Position numbers and translations under genes: made by a program. This document shows, one piece after another, positions 16,658 to 26,983 of a stretch of DNA of 64,000 nucleotides. The stretch covers positions 682,001 through 746,000 of the forward strand of contig NZ_JAALXT010000001.1 in the NCBI RefSeq assembly GCF_011634775.1, written 5' to 3'. Numbering within the stretch: the first letter of the stretch is position 1; each line of letters starts with the position of its first letter. The DNA comes from Thalassoroseus pseudoceratinae. Lineage in GTDB: Bacteria; Planctomycetota; Planctomycetia; Planctomycetales; Planctomycetaceae. The notes under the pieces were generated by a model. The model was not told the DNA's origin. It did no database searches and saw only the letters and a list, made by a program, of their open reading frames with translations.

Positions 16658-18106
16658 ATGCCAGGTTCCGAAACTCGTGATTCCGCATCAGCAGCTGACC
16701 TCTCAGATCGAGTTGGCAGTTGGAGTCATGTCGCAATTCGAATGCGGTATGAAGACGCAGCCGGCACATCTCACCGATCGGGTCTCGTGAGGAGTGTTCA
16801 CTCTGGCGTGAACTACCCGAGTCCTGCCGCCCTGTCTTCGACTTGGGAAAGCCTTGGTGGGCAGAATTATCTGCTGAGCACGAACCGTCAAGATTTGGAT
16901 CACTGGACCTCGCTTGCGGAATTTTCCACGCAGCTTGGGAATTCGCCGCATGGCGATGGCCCGTCTCAAGCCCAACTTACCGCGTTGGATCAAATCGCGT
17001 CTGCATTGATCGATCTCACCGAGAGATTGCACGCCGAACAACGTGGTCTTGGCATGCTGACGGCTGAAAATGCGGTCTGGAACGGTGTTGATACGATCCA
17101 CCCGATGGACCATGGTTTTTGTGTTCCTGAGAACGCGTTGATTCCCCCCAAATGGATGCGTGAACCGCCGATAGGTCATGTCTTTTGGGACCAACCGATC
17201 GAGACACAACAATGGACGGCCTTCGCGGATCAACCAATCGATCCTGAGGCGGACGTTCGACTGCTGATTCGACTGCTGCAATTCTTGATGCTAGGAGTTC
17301 GGTCGAACGACCTGATCAAATTAGAAGAAATCAAAAGCCATCATCGCACCAAGTCGATGCGTTTTTGGAACAACATAGTCGATGTGTTCCGTGATCCTGG
17401 ATCAGATGCCGTGGAAAAGTTACGTCGAGTCCTCTCGCAAACGCCGCCGTCGGCTCACTTCACTAAAGCCGTCATAACGCCACCGCCACATTCGCCATCG
17501 CGTGGACCATTGATCTTGGTGGGACTGGGATTCGTCGCACTCATTGCACTGCTCATTGGTTTGGGTATTCAGTTTTGGCCGAAGCCACCGGCTCCACCGG
17601 TTGTCTCAGATCTCAATAGCGAAAACATTCCGCCACCTGAGCCACAGGGTGATGAAGTCCCCGATGGAACAGAAGTTGACGACTCGCTCGCTTCTGTTGA
17701 TCTGGAGTCGTCCGCCCTTGTCGACTTGACCGAGAATTGGGTGAGTATCGTCAAGGAGCAGGGCGGGGCAACCGAACTTTCCGATCCCGAGAAAGTATCG
17801 CTGGAAAAACGTGCTACGGAGATTCTTGAGCGTTGGCAACAAGATTTCTCGTCCACTCGCAACGACTTCGAACAGGAGTCCAAGCGATCTGCGGCTTTTC
17901 AACAGTTGACCGAGCAACTCACCGTGATGGAGGAATTCGCACGGGTCGATTTGAGTGAGTTCTCTCCGGAGTTAGCCGCCGAACGGCAGAAGTGTATTGA
18001 GTTTTTGCGAACGCTCATCAACTACCCGCGACTTCGAACGGCTCGCGAATTCAATCGGCGATTGTCGGACCTTGGCACATTGACCGGGCCCCCCGAACCT
18101 GAATGA
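16658..18106 (+). CDS. Single-pass membrane protein with a kinase-like (probably inactive) domain
   Basis: I place the start at 16658, after GAAGGTTTATCG. Residues about 120-215 read like a degenerate protein-kinase lobe: RGLGMLTAENAVW in the place of the catalytic loop, PMDHGF in the place of DFG, and ADVRLLIRLLQFLMLG like the SDVYSLG helix. The catalytic Asp is missing, so a pseudokinase is more likely than an active enzyme. A transmembrane helix lies near residues 284-307. An acidic Pro-rich linker and a helical C-terminal region of about 130 residues follow. It is the first gene of the thirteen-gene locus. The kinase-like call is a motif-level inference. Confidence 0.5.
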   Translation: MPGSETRDSASAADLSDRVGSWSHVAIRMRYEDAAGTSHRSGLVRSVHSGVNYPSPAALSSTWESLGGQNYLLSTNRQDLDHWTSLAEFSTQLGNSPHGDGPSQAQLTALDQIASALIDLTERLHAEQRGLGMLTAENAVWNGVDTIHPMDHGFCVPENALIPPKWMREPPIGHVFWDQPIETQQWTAFADQPIDPEADVRLLIRLLQFLMLGVRSNDLIKLEEIKSHHRTKSMRFWNNIVDVFRDPGSDAVEKLRRVLSQTPPSAHFTKAVITPPPHSPSRGPLILVGLGFVALIALLIGLGIQFWPKPPAPPVVSDLNSENIPPPEPQGDEVPDGTEVDDSLASVDLESSALVDLTENWVSIVKEQGGATELSDPEKVSLEKRATEILERWQQDFSSTRNDFEQESKRSAAFQQLTEQLTVMEEFARVDLSEFSPELAAERQKCIEFLRTLINYPRLRTAREFNRRLSDLGTLTGPPEPE

Positions 18107-18234
18107 GAACACTCGGAGATTGAAGGTTCGGGTAATGTCCCCAATGTCTCGCTTCGAAATTTCACTTTACGCTGCTGCTATCTGACGTACTGCTATTTTT
18201 GTTGCCCCAACTTGAGTCAACGGAGACAGAGTTC

Positions 18235-19617
18235 ATGCTCGCAAATGCTCGTTCTGGACGTTGCGTTGAAGGTCCGCTCCGCGTCACGATGATGCTCGGT
18301 GTCCTCGTAGCCACGCTGCCTGCGTTTGGACAAGATCAGCCGGAGATCGACCGTGCTCCGGTTCCAGACACTCCTGCGACCACATCGGTACTGCCATCGA
18401 CGACGATGGTCATGGTCGTTGAAGTCGGCGGAACGCGTTTGATGACCTCGGGCATTCTGGAGGAAACCATGAAACGAGCCGCGATTTATGGTGATTGCAA
18501 ATTCGATGAAAAACCGGGCAATCCCGGTGCACGTCAAATCTCGCCGAAATTCTTCGACGAATTTCAAGCACTGCTCGCTCAAACGCGGCCAACCGAACCT
18601 GAGAACGAAGACGCCGATGGTGTGCTCATCGGGCGAGACTATCAAATCTCACAAGATGACAACCTTGATAGTTACCGACTGATTCTCAAAGAGCCGGGCA
18701 CGTTCCTGAAGTCCGTCAAAGTCAACTATGTTGGCAAGGCTGACGACGATCAAAACTCCGACACTTTCACGCCGGATCAGGAAGCGGTCACATCGCTTGG
18801 CTTGGATGCCAAGGATCGTGAACAATACCGAATTACTCTTCCGAACGTTCCGGCATCGTATACCGTCGTGGCGTCCGAATTTGGGAAGCCGGACCAAACC
18901 TACTCAGGTGACTGGCCGGCGATCAAGAAGTGCTTTTCCGTGACATTCGAAGGTTTTGTCGGTACTCCGGCCATGTTGCGAAAGGGCTTGCAAGACGAAC
19001 GCATCAACGAATACGTCGATCGGATTCAGGAAGTTTCCGATACTCGGTTCTTCGTGGCGTCGATCGGGGTCGATCGCACAAAACCACTTCCGAATCGCAC
19101 TCCTGGTTATGTTCTAGTCGAGGTTCCAGTGAATCGGCCGGCGATCACAGACGTCTTTGTCAAGCTTCCGTTGTCGGCAGAGGACACGCAGAAATCGCTT
19201 AAAGAATGGAATGATTTCCGGACCTACGATCGTGGGGAGTTGGTCTTGAAGAAGCGACGTGAGGAAACGCCCGACGAACCCCAAGAAGACGAAGAACTCC
19301 CGAATGTGACGTTAAAAGCTGGCATGTCCCCGCAATGGTACCGTTTGACGCCTACCATTCGGGATAACGGTGGCGGTCGATCGCAAACCGTCTATGTCCG
19401 ACGGTTCGAGCTGGGAACCGCCCCGGAACGTCGAAAACTATTGGAGAGCTTTCCAGGCATTTCGATGATGGTGATGCTTCAATCGGGTGAAGATGGATTG
19501 GAGACCATTTCGACGGATGACAACAAATGGGTCACGGGGAGTCGGATCGAAGATGACGAATTCGACGACGTTAAGAATGCCAATCCTGATGAATCAACAA
19601 CCGAGACAGACAACTAG
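18235..19617 (+). CDS. Secreted hypothetical protein (460 aa)
   Basis: ATG at 18235 follows CGGAGACAGAGTTC. The N-terminus carries a signal peptide with hydrophobic core MMLGVLVATLPAFG. The mature part is acidic, mixed alpha/beta, with repeated DD/EE stretches towards the C-terminus. No domain I can name. Its position directly before the GTPase gene makes it a likely periplasmic component of the same machine. Confidence 0.65.
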   Translation: MLANARSGRCVEGPLRVTMMLGVLVATLPAFGQDQPEIDRAPVPDTPATTSVLPSTTMVMVVEVGGTRLMTSGILEETMKRAAIYGDCKFDEKPGNPGARQISPKFFDEFQALLAQTRPTEPENEDADGVLIGRDYQISQDDNLDSYRLILKEPGTFLKSVKVNYVGKADDDQNSDTFTPDQEAVTSLGLDAKDREQYRITLPNVPASYTVVASEFGKPDQTYSGDWPAIKKCFSVTFEGFVGTPAMLRKGLQDERINEYVDRIQEVSDTRFFVASIGVDRTKPLPNRTPGYVLVEVPVNRPAITDVFVKLPLSAEDTQKSLKEWNDFRTYDRGELVLKKRREETPDEPQEDEELPNVTLKAGMSPQWYRLTPTIRDNGGGRSQTVYVRRFELGTAPERRKLLESFPGISMMVMLQSGEDGLETISTDDNKWVTGSRIEDDEFDDVKNANPDESTTETDN

Positions 19618-19716
19618 TTTTGACTAGCTAGTGACTGGCTTCTAGTGGGCTGTTACTTGAACACGGCTTTGATTTGTGTCTGTCTCTTCTCTCAACTTGC
19701 GAGCCCTAGTATTGCA

Positions 19717-21756
19717 ATGCTGAATACCCTCGAAACTGCGGATGTCCGTTTGCTGGAGGGAGCGGATCGCGACAGGATCGTGCGACAGTACAATCGTGTC
19801 GTCGAGCAGTACAATATGTTCCAGACCGCCTTTGGTGATGAGTACCAAGACGACCCGGAATTGATGGCGGCGAAGAAATCACTCACAAAACTTCGGCGTG
19901 CCATCACTCGGGAACACTTCCAGATCGCCTTCATCGGCAAAACCGGTGTCGGCAAGTCCAAGGCGTTGAATTCGATTATTGGTCCCTCATCGGATGGCAC
20001 GGATCCGTTTCCGAGTAGTGCCGGGAAGAGTATCACAACGGCGGTCACGCGGTTGCGTTACGCGGAATCCGAGTCGCTGTCGCTTCACTATATGGATGAG
20101 GAACAATATCAGAAAAAACGGGATTTTCTATGTCATTGCACCGGATTATCACCGGAATTGAGTAATCAAGAGTTGCTCGTCAAACTCGCGGAACACCCGG
20201 CGATTCGTAGTGACCGGGGTGCGACACTGGCCGATGGCGAAAGCATCAATCCAGAGGATGTTAAGGCCCTCAAAGATTTGATCAAGACCGCCGAGTCACG
20301 TGCGGCACTCATCAATAGCCCGCCGTCCCGCGATAAAGACTTTACCGACCGAGAACGGTATGTCGCGAATGTTGTCGGAGCGGATACCGGGAACTCTCTG
20401 CTCTGGGATGTTCGCCTGGGAATGCCGGTGGATTTTCTCACGAGCAATGTTGAGCTCTTCGATCTTCCTGGTCCGGGCGCGGCGAGTAAAGTTGACGGAT
20501 GGACCGCGAAAGAGCATTTGGAGAATGTGCATGCCGTGCTGCTGTTGGCCAATCCGGAGCGAATCGAAACCGAAGTCGAAACCTGGCTGATGGAGCAGAT
20601 GCGGTCCTGGCATGGGCGTCGGCGGAACCGCCGGATTTGGTTGATCATCACTCGATGGGACAACCTGATGGAAGACGGTCTGGAAGGATCGGCGAAGATG
20701 CCCAATCCATTCGATTCGCTCGACCAGTTCCTCGAGCGTTACGACATGGATATTTCCCGGGTCTACATGATTTGTGCTGCCTGGGCGAACGCTTCACAGG
20801 AGGCCGTTCACCAGCATTTCGCCGCTCGATTGCGAAATGCCGACAACGATCCACTCCCATCGCGATTGCAATCCGACGAACGGGCAGGAATGCGTCGGGC
20901 GTTTTTAGCCTTGTTCAACAAGGGCGGTTTTCCGGCGTTGCGAGAGTTGCTGCGGAACTCAATCGCTACGTCGGTTCGGGACGAACTGATCGAGGAAAGC
21001 CGACGCGAATTGGGCACGTTGCGACAAAGTCTGGCCGCTCGCTTTCGACGTGCATGTAAACGGGCCACTACCGACGATCAGGATGTCGCGATTGCCCGAG
21101 AAGCATCGTCAAAACTCCAGCTAACGCTTTTGGATATCGAAAAGGAACGTGAAGAGTTCGAACGGCAGGCTGTCAGACTTCGTGACGAATTACGAGAGCG
21201 ATTCCGTGAGCTTTGGACATCGGCGGAGGCACACGATCGATTTGCCAATGCCGACGAAAAATTTCGATCTGACACGAAGGAACTGGAATCCACCCTCGCG
21301 CAAACGGTCCGTGACGAAATCCTCCAGACGCTCTACCACGATTGGCGACCAAGGTTCGAGGAACTTCCTGAGGTGGAACTGCCAACCGTCGGCGACGAAT
21401 CCGCCACGCCCTTGGAGATTTGGGATACGCACCTGCAAAGCGATCAAGAAGCCGATGTCACCGGCATCCCAATGTTCCCGTCCTTTCTGGATCGGACTTT
21501 GTTCGTGGGAGGGCACGAGAATTTGGTGCGAGATCTCGCCAAGGGGGTGCACTACGAAGCCATGTTCCAAGAGAAGACACGCACCGTCGCGCAGCAAGCG
21601 ATTCACTCGATTCGGTCCCACCTGTTGGCGAGAGCCGGGACGATCGAACGGCATGTCCGTGACTTGGTCCGTGCCGAAAACGTTTCTCGTCAATCCGACG
21701 CACCGTGCACCAAACTTCAAGCTCGGATGGATGAACTCGAACAGGATGCAGAATAA
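19717..21756 (+). CDS. Dynamin-like GTPase (SrfC-like?)
   Basis: A 679-residue protein. The N-terminal GTPase domain shows G1 GKTGVGKS (about 74-81), G3 DLPGPGA (about 249-255) and a G4-like ITRWD (about 311-315), with TRWD replacing the usual T/NKxD. A long helical C-terminal region (about 410-520) looks like a coiled coil, as in bacterial dynamin-like proteins. I prefer the ATG at 19717. A GTG at 19645 would add a hydrophobic segment that is unlikely in a GTPase. The next gene is an Hsp70-like ATPase, the same order as srfC/srfB in reverse. GTP hydrolysis coupled to membrane or complex remodelling is the expected activity. Confidence 0.65.
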   Translation: MLNTLETADVRLLEGADRDRIVRQYNRVVEQYNMFQTAFGDEYQDDPELMAAKKSLTKLRRAITREHFQIAFIGKTGVGKSKALNSIIGPSSDGTDPFPSSAGKSITTAVTRLRYAESESLSLHYMDEEQYQKKRDFLCHCTGLSPELSNQELLVKLAEHPAIRSDRGATLADGESINPEDVKALKDLIKTAESRAALINSPPSRDKDFTDRERYVANVVGADTGNSLLWDVRLGMPVDFLTSNVELFDLPGPGAASKVDGWTAKEHLENVHAVLLLANPERIETEVETWLMEQMRSWHGRRRNRRIWLIITRWDNLMEDGLEGSAKMPNPFDSLDQFLERYDMDISRVYMICAAWANASQEAVHQHFAARLRNADNDPLPSRLQSDERAGMRRAFLALFNKGGFPALRELLRNSIATSVRDELIEESRRELGTLRQSLAARFRRACKRATTDDQDVAIAREASSKLQLTLLDIEKEREEFERQAVRLRDELRERFRELWTSAEAHDRFANADEKFRSDTKELESTLAQTVRDEILQTLYHDWRPRFEELPEVELPTVGDESATPLEIWDTHLQSDQEADVTGIPMFPSFLDRTLFVGGHENLVRDLAKGVHYEAMFQEKTRTVAQQAIHSIRSHLLARAGTIERHVRDLVRAENVSRQSDAPCTKLQARMDELEQDAE

Positions 21757-21857
21757 CCCTTCGAAGCCAAACTTGGTTTGAGATTGACGGTCAGATTCCC
21801 CACGACACTTCGACCGTTTGCGTGTGAAATGAACCTCAGGCTCGGAAAAAGGCAAAC

Positions 21858-24452
21858 ATGATCAACATTGAAACCATTGGGGTTCACGCGTTGACTGGCA
21901 AGCGTCCCTTGCCGGAAAAGGAAGTTCGAATTCGACCTACGCTCGACGGGTTCGACGCTTCCAAATATGTGATGTGTATTGACGATTGGTCGGCGGCGTA
22001 CCCGTATTTGTCGCTTGAGTTTCGTGTCGACAATCAACCGGTTGAACCGGGTCAGGCCACTTTTGAATCCGCGATGGACACGATCGGCCTCGGTGGCGAA
22101 ATTGCATTTCCTGGCGGTCAGACAATTACCTGTGTGCTCTCGAAAAACAGTGTCGTCTACATCGATGGCTACTTGGACACCGATCATCCGGAGTTCTGGA
22201 AGGAATCAGAACGTCTTGATCGAGACGCCATCGGGTTTCGAATTGAGATTGATGCCATCCTGATTTCGGCTGGTGAGGACGAAGCCACAGAGCAGGGGGG
22301 CATTATCATTGATGTTCGACCGGCTCATGCGGTGCAAAGATCCAATGAATACATCGGGCTCGATGTCGGTCATCATAATAGTTTGCTAGCGGCATGCCGA
22401 AGCGGTGAACCGACGGACCAACCGCGGATGATCACATCGCCCGGACCGGGTGAAGGATTGCCGACTAGCACGAACATGCCTCATCCGATTTTATCGGTCG
22501 TGAGAATCTATCATGTAGATCGGTCCAACCAAATCATGGATAATCCGCACGACAAACATGATGTGGATGAACTTCTCGCGGGCATGAATGCCGTCGATTG
22601 TGAATTCGGGTCCGTCGCCCATCAGCGAAGTCGAAAATCGATGGACGGGATCGAATTGGCGGCCAAACGGATGGCGGCCAGTCCGGACTGGAACGAGTTG
22701 AAACCCTATCGAGTGTTCCGCAAATTGTCGGGGGGAGACGACCGGATCAGTCTGCCGCTCCCAAAGCGTTTGCCTGCGGAGTTGCTGGTTTCTCATTTGC
22801 TGCATCAGTACCGGATGGCAACGCAATCGCTGCCAACTCGGTTGGCGATTTCCTATCCGACAATGTATTCCGCCCGAGAGATCGAACAGATTCGGGAGGT
22901 CGTACAAAGAGCGTGGCTGAGACTGCAACCCGAACAATCACCAAAACCAAGACGCTTGGGTGAAGCTGGCGAAGGCAGACTGATCGACAGCGATGGCGTG
23001 CAGTTGATGATCGACGAGGCCTCCGCCGCTGCATTCTATTATCTGTTCGAGCGAATCCTCTCACAACCTGGGCAGTTTCCTCGGTTTCGTTATATGTACC
23101 CCCGTGGGCTGAATATGCTGCTGTTCGATTGCGGGGGCGGCACTACCGATTTGGCCATCGTCCGAGCACGAGTGAAATACGACCCCCAAAAGGCGAACAA
23201 CTCCCATGGCGAGACCGACAGCGATTCTCGCAAGTTGGTCCTGAGTGTTCGCGGTCGCATGGGAATTCCTGACTTCGGTGGCGACTACATTACTGAGCAA
23301 CTGTTTCGATTACTCAAAGCGGCGTTGGCGGCAGCCATCAATCAAGATCTTCCGCCAATGCCAACCGGCACGGGTAGCAACGGCTTCGCTCAGTTGTCGA
23401 ATTATTTGACGACCTATGCCGATGACGTCGAACGCATTGTCGGCACACGATTCGAACTGACCCCGGCGGGAACAATCGCGACGAACACCGGGGTCAAACA
23501 CCATCAACGAGCGGTCCAACTGTGGCAGATCGCAGAGCGGTTCAAAATCCAACTGGCGAAAGAACCGAATGCCAAGTCCCCCAGTGAGATTCCGGAAGAG
23601 GAATGGTTGTCCCTTTTCCCAGATTCCGAATCCAAGGAACGACGGCAATGGTCGGAGGGTATCCGGATTTCTCGTTCCACGCTTGATACGTTGATCTATC
23701 CCAAACTCAAAGAGTTGGTCGAGTCGTGCAATCAAATGATTGACGAAAAGTTAGTTCGCAAAACGGATCGAAACTTTTCCGACGACGACTACCCGGAAGA
23801 AATCGAGTGGGTCGCGATTTCCGGAGCCGCTTCGCGGTACCCGCTCGTCACCGAGTTGCTTCGAAGCGAGCTAAACGTTCCCTTCATTAATTCCAGCGAT
23901 GAGGAGTTTCGGTCGCAACGACTTCTGATCGATCAGGAGCACTTGAAATCAGCGGTTGCGGTCGGATTGGCGCGTGTTTTGGCCGTCAACGACAGTGGCT
24001 TCGGCGTGACCATCGAATTCGACAGTAATCTCGCCCGACGTTTACCATTCGACGTGACCTATCACGATCCCGGTGGCGGTGGATACCTACCATTGTTCCG
24101 TGAGAACACCTGCTTCGACGATCTCCCCGGTCCCGACAACCCAATTTCCTTAGTTCCCGAGTATCGCACAACTTCCGAAACCGAGCGATCCGACGGTGAA
24201 CGCGGTGCGAGACTCGTCCGCTTGTATCGCCGATTCCCAGGACAAAAAACCGATCACGAATATCTCGAATACGAATTCCCAGATGGAACCGATGGGGAGA
24301 TGCAAATCTGTTACGACCCTGATGCCATGGGGGGCCGCGATCAATCGTCGCCATTCGTGATGACGAATACACGCACCGGCGTGCCCGGTCGATGTCGCGA
24401 GAGTTTCCCACCCGAGCAGTACTTGCATCCGGTTCAGCGAGGAGACCTCTAA
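21858..24452 (+). CDS. Hsp70/actin-fold ATPase with extra N-terminal domain (SrfB-like?)
   Basis: An 864-residue protein. ATG follows AAAGGCAAAC. About 160 residues of unrecognised sequence precede the ATPase. The ATPase carries phosphate-1 IGLDVGHHNSLLA (about 166), phosphate-2 FDCGGGTTDLAIV (about 425) and adenosine motif ISGAASRYPLVTEL (about 652). This is the order of Hsp70/actin-fold proteins. There is no Hsp70 substrate-binding domain or EEVD tail, so it is not DnaK. The arrangement recalls the virulence-associated SrfB proteins. It is likely a regulatory ATPase acting with the GTPase. The stop overlaps the next start (TAATG). Confidence 0.65.
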   Translation: MINIETIGVHALTGKRPLPEKEVRIRPTLDGFDASKYVMCIDDWSAAYPYLSLEFRVDNQPVEPGQATFESAMDTIGLGGEIAFPGGQTITCVLSKNSVVYIDGYLDTDHPEFWKESERLDRDAIGFRIEIDAILISAGEDEATEQGGIIIDVRPAHAVQRSNEYIGLDVGHHNSLLAACRSGEPTDQPRMITSPGPGEGLPTSTNMPHPILSVVRIYHVDRSNQIMDNPHDKHDVDELLAGMNAVDCEFGSVAHQRSRKSMDGIELAAKRMAASPDWNELKPYRVFRKLSGGDDRISLPLPKRLPAELLVSHLLHQYRMATQSLPTRLAISYPTMYSAREIEQIREVVQRAWLRLQPEQSPKPRRLGEAGEGRLIDSDGVQLMIDEASAAAFYYLFERILSQPGQFPRFRYMYPRGLNMLLFDCGGGTTDLAIVRARVKYDPQKANNSHGETDSDSRKLVLSVRGRMGIPDFGGDYITEQLFRLLKAALAAAINQDLPPMPTGTGSNGFAQLSNYLTTYADDVERIVGTRFELTPAGTIATNTGVKHHQRAVQLWQIAERFKIQLAKEPNAKSPSEIPEEEWLSLFPDSESKERRQWSEGIRISRSTLDTLIYPKLKELVESCNQMIDEKLVRKTDRNFSDDDYPEEIEWVAISGAASRYPLVTELLRSELNVPFINSSDEEFRSQRLLIDQEHLKSAVAVGLARVLAVNDSGFGVTIEFDSNLARRLPFDVTYHDPGGGGYLPLFRENTCFDDLPGPDNPISLVPEYRTTSETERSDGERGARLVRLYRRFPGQKTDHEYLEYEFPDGTDGEMQICYDPDAMGGRDQSSPFVMTNTRTGVPGRCRESFPPEQYLHPVQRGDL

Positions 24453-26983
24453 TGAGCGACTTGCGATCCGCGGAAATTGTCGCCGGTGTCTGGTCCGCCG
24501 CTTTAGAGTTGCGATTGCAATTCCCTCGGTCGTCAGACGATTTGCCGGACACGGATTCGCTCGGAAACGAATCCTCTCTCACGACGCGACTGCAAGAACA
24601 CTCCAAAGCGATCCAGGAACTTCAGCAGCGAACCGCTCTCACGCTCGCATCGCGTGAACCAACGGCGGCGGCCTATACGACGGAACTTCAAGATCGAATT
24701 CAAGGCCGACGCCAGTCACCGCACGGCCGAGTCAATCTGGCCGAAGTTTGGTGCCGACAAGCAGACCTGTTCCGGAAACTTATCCCCAACGAACCGACTC
24801 AATCGCCGCCACCATTGCCCCCCGTTCCGCGAACGGAAATCAGTGATCTTGTCAAACATGGAGATCGGCTGGCATTGGTCTTGGAGGAATCACGGGCCCG
24901 CCAAACAATTTTCGATCGGGCGTTCGCCAAAAGCCGACTTGAGTTTCACGAAAGTTTGCTTGAGTTCATTCACGACGCCGTTGCCATTCTCAAGGAGCAA
25001 GACCAACCGCCCCCCACGACTTCAGAATCAGCGAGTGATCCCCTTTTCTCGGAGAACTCTCCCTTTACACAAGCTGGATTCTGGCCGGTCCCGCAGATCG
25101 CACGCTGGCTGCAATCCAGTCAATCCGAGCTCCCATTTCGAGATACAACCTTTGCCGGAGCCAATGCGCGAGACGATGTCCTCATTCCCTTATTCGACTT
25201 GATCATCAATACAATTCGGGTGGCAGGTGCCAAGGGATCACAGAGTTTGGTGCGAAGTGTCGTCAATTTGTATTTGTCCTCGTCGTCGACGAAACCGCCG
25301 CGTCAAACGAACGGACACACAAGTGGAGACGAGCGAAGTCGGTTTTGTCACATGGTATCGGTGTTTCACGATCGTTGGCCCCGAAAGAAGAATTCCGCCA
25401 CGTTATCGAGAATGCTCAGCGTCTTGCAACGTCCCCAATTGACTGACGCTTTGATTCCCGAATTGACATTCGAGGGAGCACTGAATTGGGCACCGATTGA
25501 AAACCCAAACGATTTGTTCTTGATTCCCGTCGACAGTTCCGGGCAGTCAACTGATGACGTCACCGACTGTCCCGTCCAGTTCGGAATGACCGGTGGCCCC
25601 CCCGCTTGCGCTACTTTGAAAGACACCAATACGATTCAAATGCTGCTACGCTTGCAACCACTAGCCGCGTATGTCAAAGACGATTGGCTATCCAACCAAA
25701 CGCATCGAATTCGAGTTCATGCGGTAGCCGGCCAGGGCATGGCACGGTTCTCGAAAATGGTCGCCATGTTGCAGGATGATCCCGCTCGAACGCACGCGAT
25801 CGTGGAGAAGGTCCGGCGGGATCCCGAGTCACTGAATCGATTCAGGACACTGATCAGTAGTTTCTCGAAACTGAAGCTCTATCCAGAATTACGAGCTGAC
25901 GGCAATGTGAAATGGTCGGATAAGATCCCCAACTATCCTGGTGCCCGCTTGGGCGGAAACGGCAAACGGGTTTGGCAGACCTGCGAACCGAGCGTAACAT
26001 CGGTCGAGCGATTCGCCTTCAGGAAGGAAGATTGCCAACTGACATATACAAGCCCGCTACCGACCGAGTTTCAACCACTCGCGGAAGCCCTTTGTCATCT
26101 TGAATCGAAGCTCGATCCATCGATTCTCGACCGGCTTGAGGCCTTTGTGATCGCCATGAAATCGGAATGGAACCCAACCACGGGTTTTCCGGAAGTCTCC
26201 GAGGCGATCGAACGACGGGCTGCGGAGTTGGTCGTAGCAATCAATGGCATAATGAAAGACAAGACCGACCACACCGACGAATTCTTGCCATTGTTGCAGG
26301 CACTCACCGAATCGAAGTCCCTCCCCAGAACGGTTCGGTTCCTGCCAACTTTGTTCGAAAAAGGCAAACCGTATCCCGCAGAGCGTGAAGCAGACTATGT
26401 TCGCGTGCAATATCGTTTCTCGAAGCGAGTCCCCCGGGGGACGGGCGAGACACTCCGGAAGGTTGGTCTTCACACGAAATCCTTGCCGACGTCGCAAGGA
26501 AAAGTCACGGTGTCCGCCGGTCCCGAACCCACCGGGTATTTGGAGTTGCAACCGTTCAACCAACCGCTTCCTGAACCATTTGAGAGCGAGCGGATCACGC
26601 GTCTCTTGGGGGACCTTCCCGAATGGATCGTCAACGGCACCGAAGAAGAATCCCAATGGGCTACGCTCTTCCGCTTACTATGGCCGGACCTGAACAACGT
26701 GGACCTCGCTCGAGAAATCCAGGAGCACAGTTACGTCCTTGGACTTCGCCAGGTGTTTGAATCTGCTTTGGAACATAGTAGCCTGACAATGTACGCTCCC
26801 AAGCGGCGGGAGCATTTGTGGCGAGGTGACGGGAACGATTGGTCGACCAATGAGATGGAAATCAAGAACGAACATGAGGTCCCCCAAAGCCCGCGAATGT
26901 CGGTGCTTGTACGGCCGTTGCTGACATTGAAAAAACGACGATCACCGCCAAAGGAGAAAGCGATCTGCTATGCGGAATGCTGA
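24452..26983 (+). CDS. Large uncharacterised protein (843 aa)
   Basis: I place the start at 24452, where TAATG links it to the Hsp70-like gene and GAGGAGACCTCT supplies an RBS. It is a soluble, mostly helical protein with no signal peptide and no P-loop, Cys cluster or metal motif that I can see. Its position (third after the GTPase and Hsp70 genes) matches SrfA in a SrfABC-like order, but I see no sequence reason to call it SrfA. The 14-base overlap with the next gene suggests strict co-translation. Confidence 0.6.
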   Translation: MSDLRSAEIVAGVWSAALELRLQFPRSSDDLPDTDSLGNESSLTTRLQEHSKAIQELQQRTALTLASREPTAAAYTTELQDRIQGRRQSPHGRVNLAEVWCRQADLFRKLIPNEPTQSPPPLPPVPRTEISDLVKHGDRLALVLEESRARQTIFDRAFAKSRLEFHESLLEFIHDAVAILKEQDQPPPTTSESASDPLFSENSPFTQAGFWPVPQIARWLQSSQSELPFRDTTFAGANARDDVLIPLFDLIINTIRVAGAKGSQSLVRSVVNLYLSSSSTKPPRQTNGHTSGDERSRFCHMVSVFHDRWPRKKNSATLSRMLSVLQRPQLTDALIPELTFEGALNWAPIENPNDLFLIPVDSSGQSTDDVTDCPVQFGMTGGPPACATLKDTNTIQMLLRLQPLAAYVKDDWLSNQTHRIRVHAVAGQGMARFSKMVAMLQDDPARTHAIVEKVRRDPESLNRFRTLISSFSKLKLYPELRADGNVKWSDKIPNYPGARLGGNGKRVWQTCEPSVTSVERFAFRKEDCQLTYTSPLPTEFQPLAEALCHLESKLDPSILDRLEAFVIAMKSEWNPTTGFPEVSEAIERRAAELVVAINGIMKDKTDHTDEFLPLLQALTESKSLPRTVRFLPTLFEKGKPYPAEREADYVRVQYRFSKRVPRGTGETLRKVGLHTKSLPTSQGKVTVSAGPEPTGYLELQPFNQPLPEPFESERITRLLGDLPEWIVNGTEEESQWATLFRLLWPDLNNVDLAREIQEHSYVLGLRQVFESALEHSSLTMYAPKRREHLWRGDGNDWSTNEMEIKNEHEVPQSPRMSVLVRPLLTLKKRRSPPKEKAICYAEC

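Noticed and set aside
24452-26983. A SrfA call for the 843-residue protein
   Set aside because: The position fits SrfABC, but I see no sequence feature that supports it, so the product is left uncharacterised.
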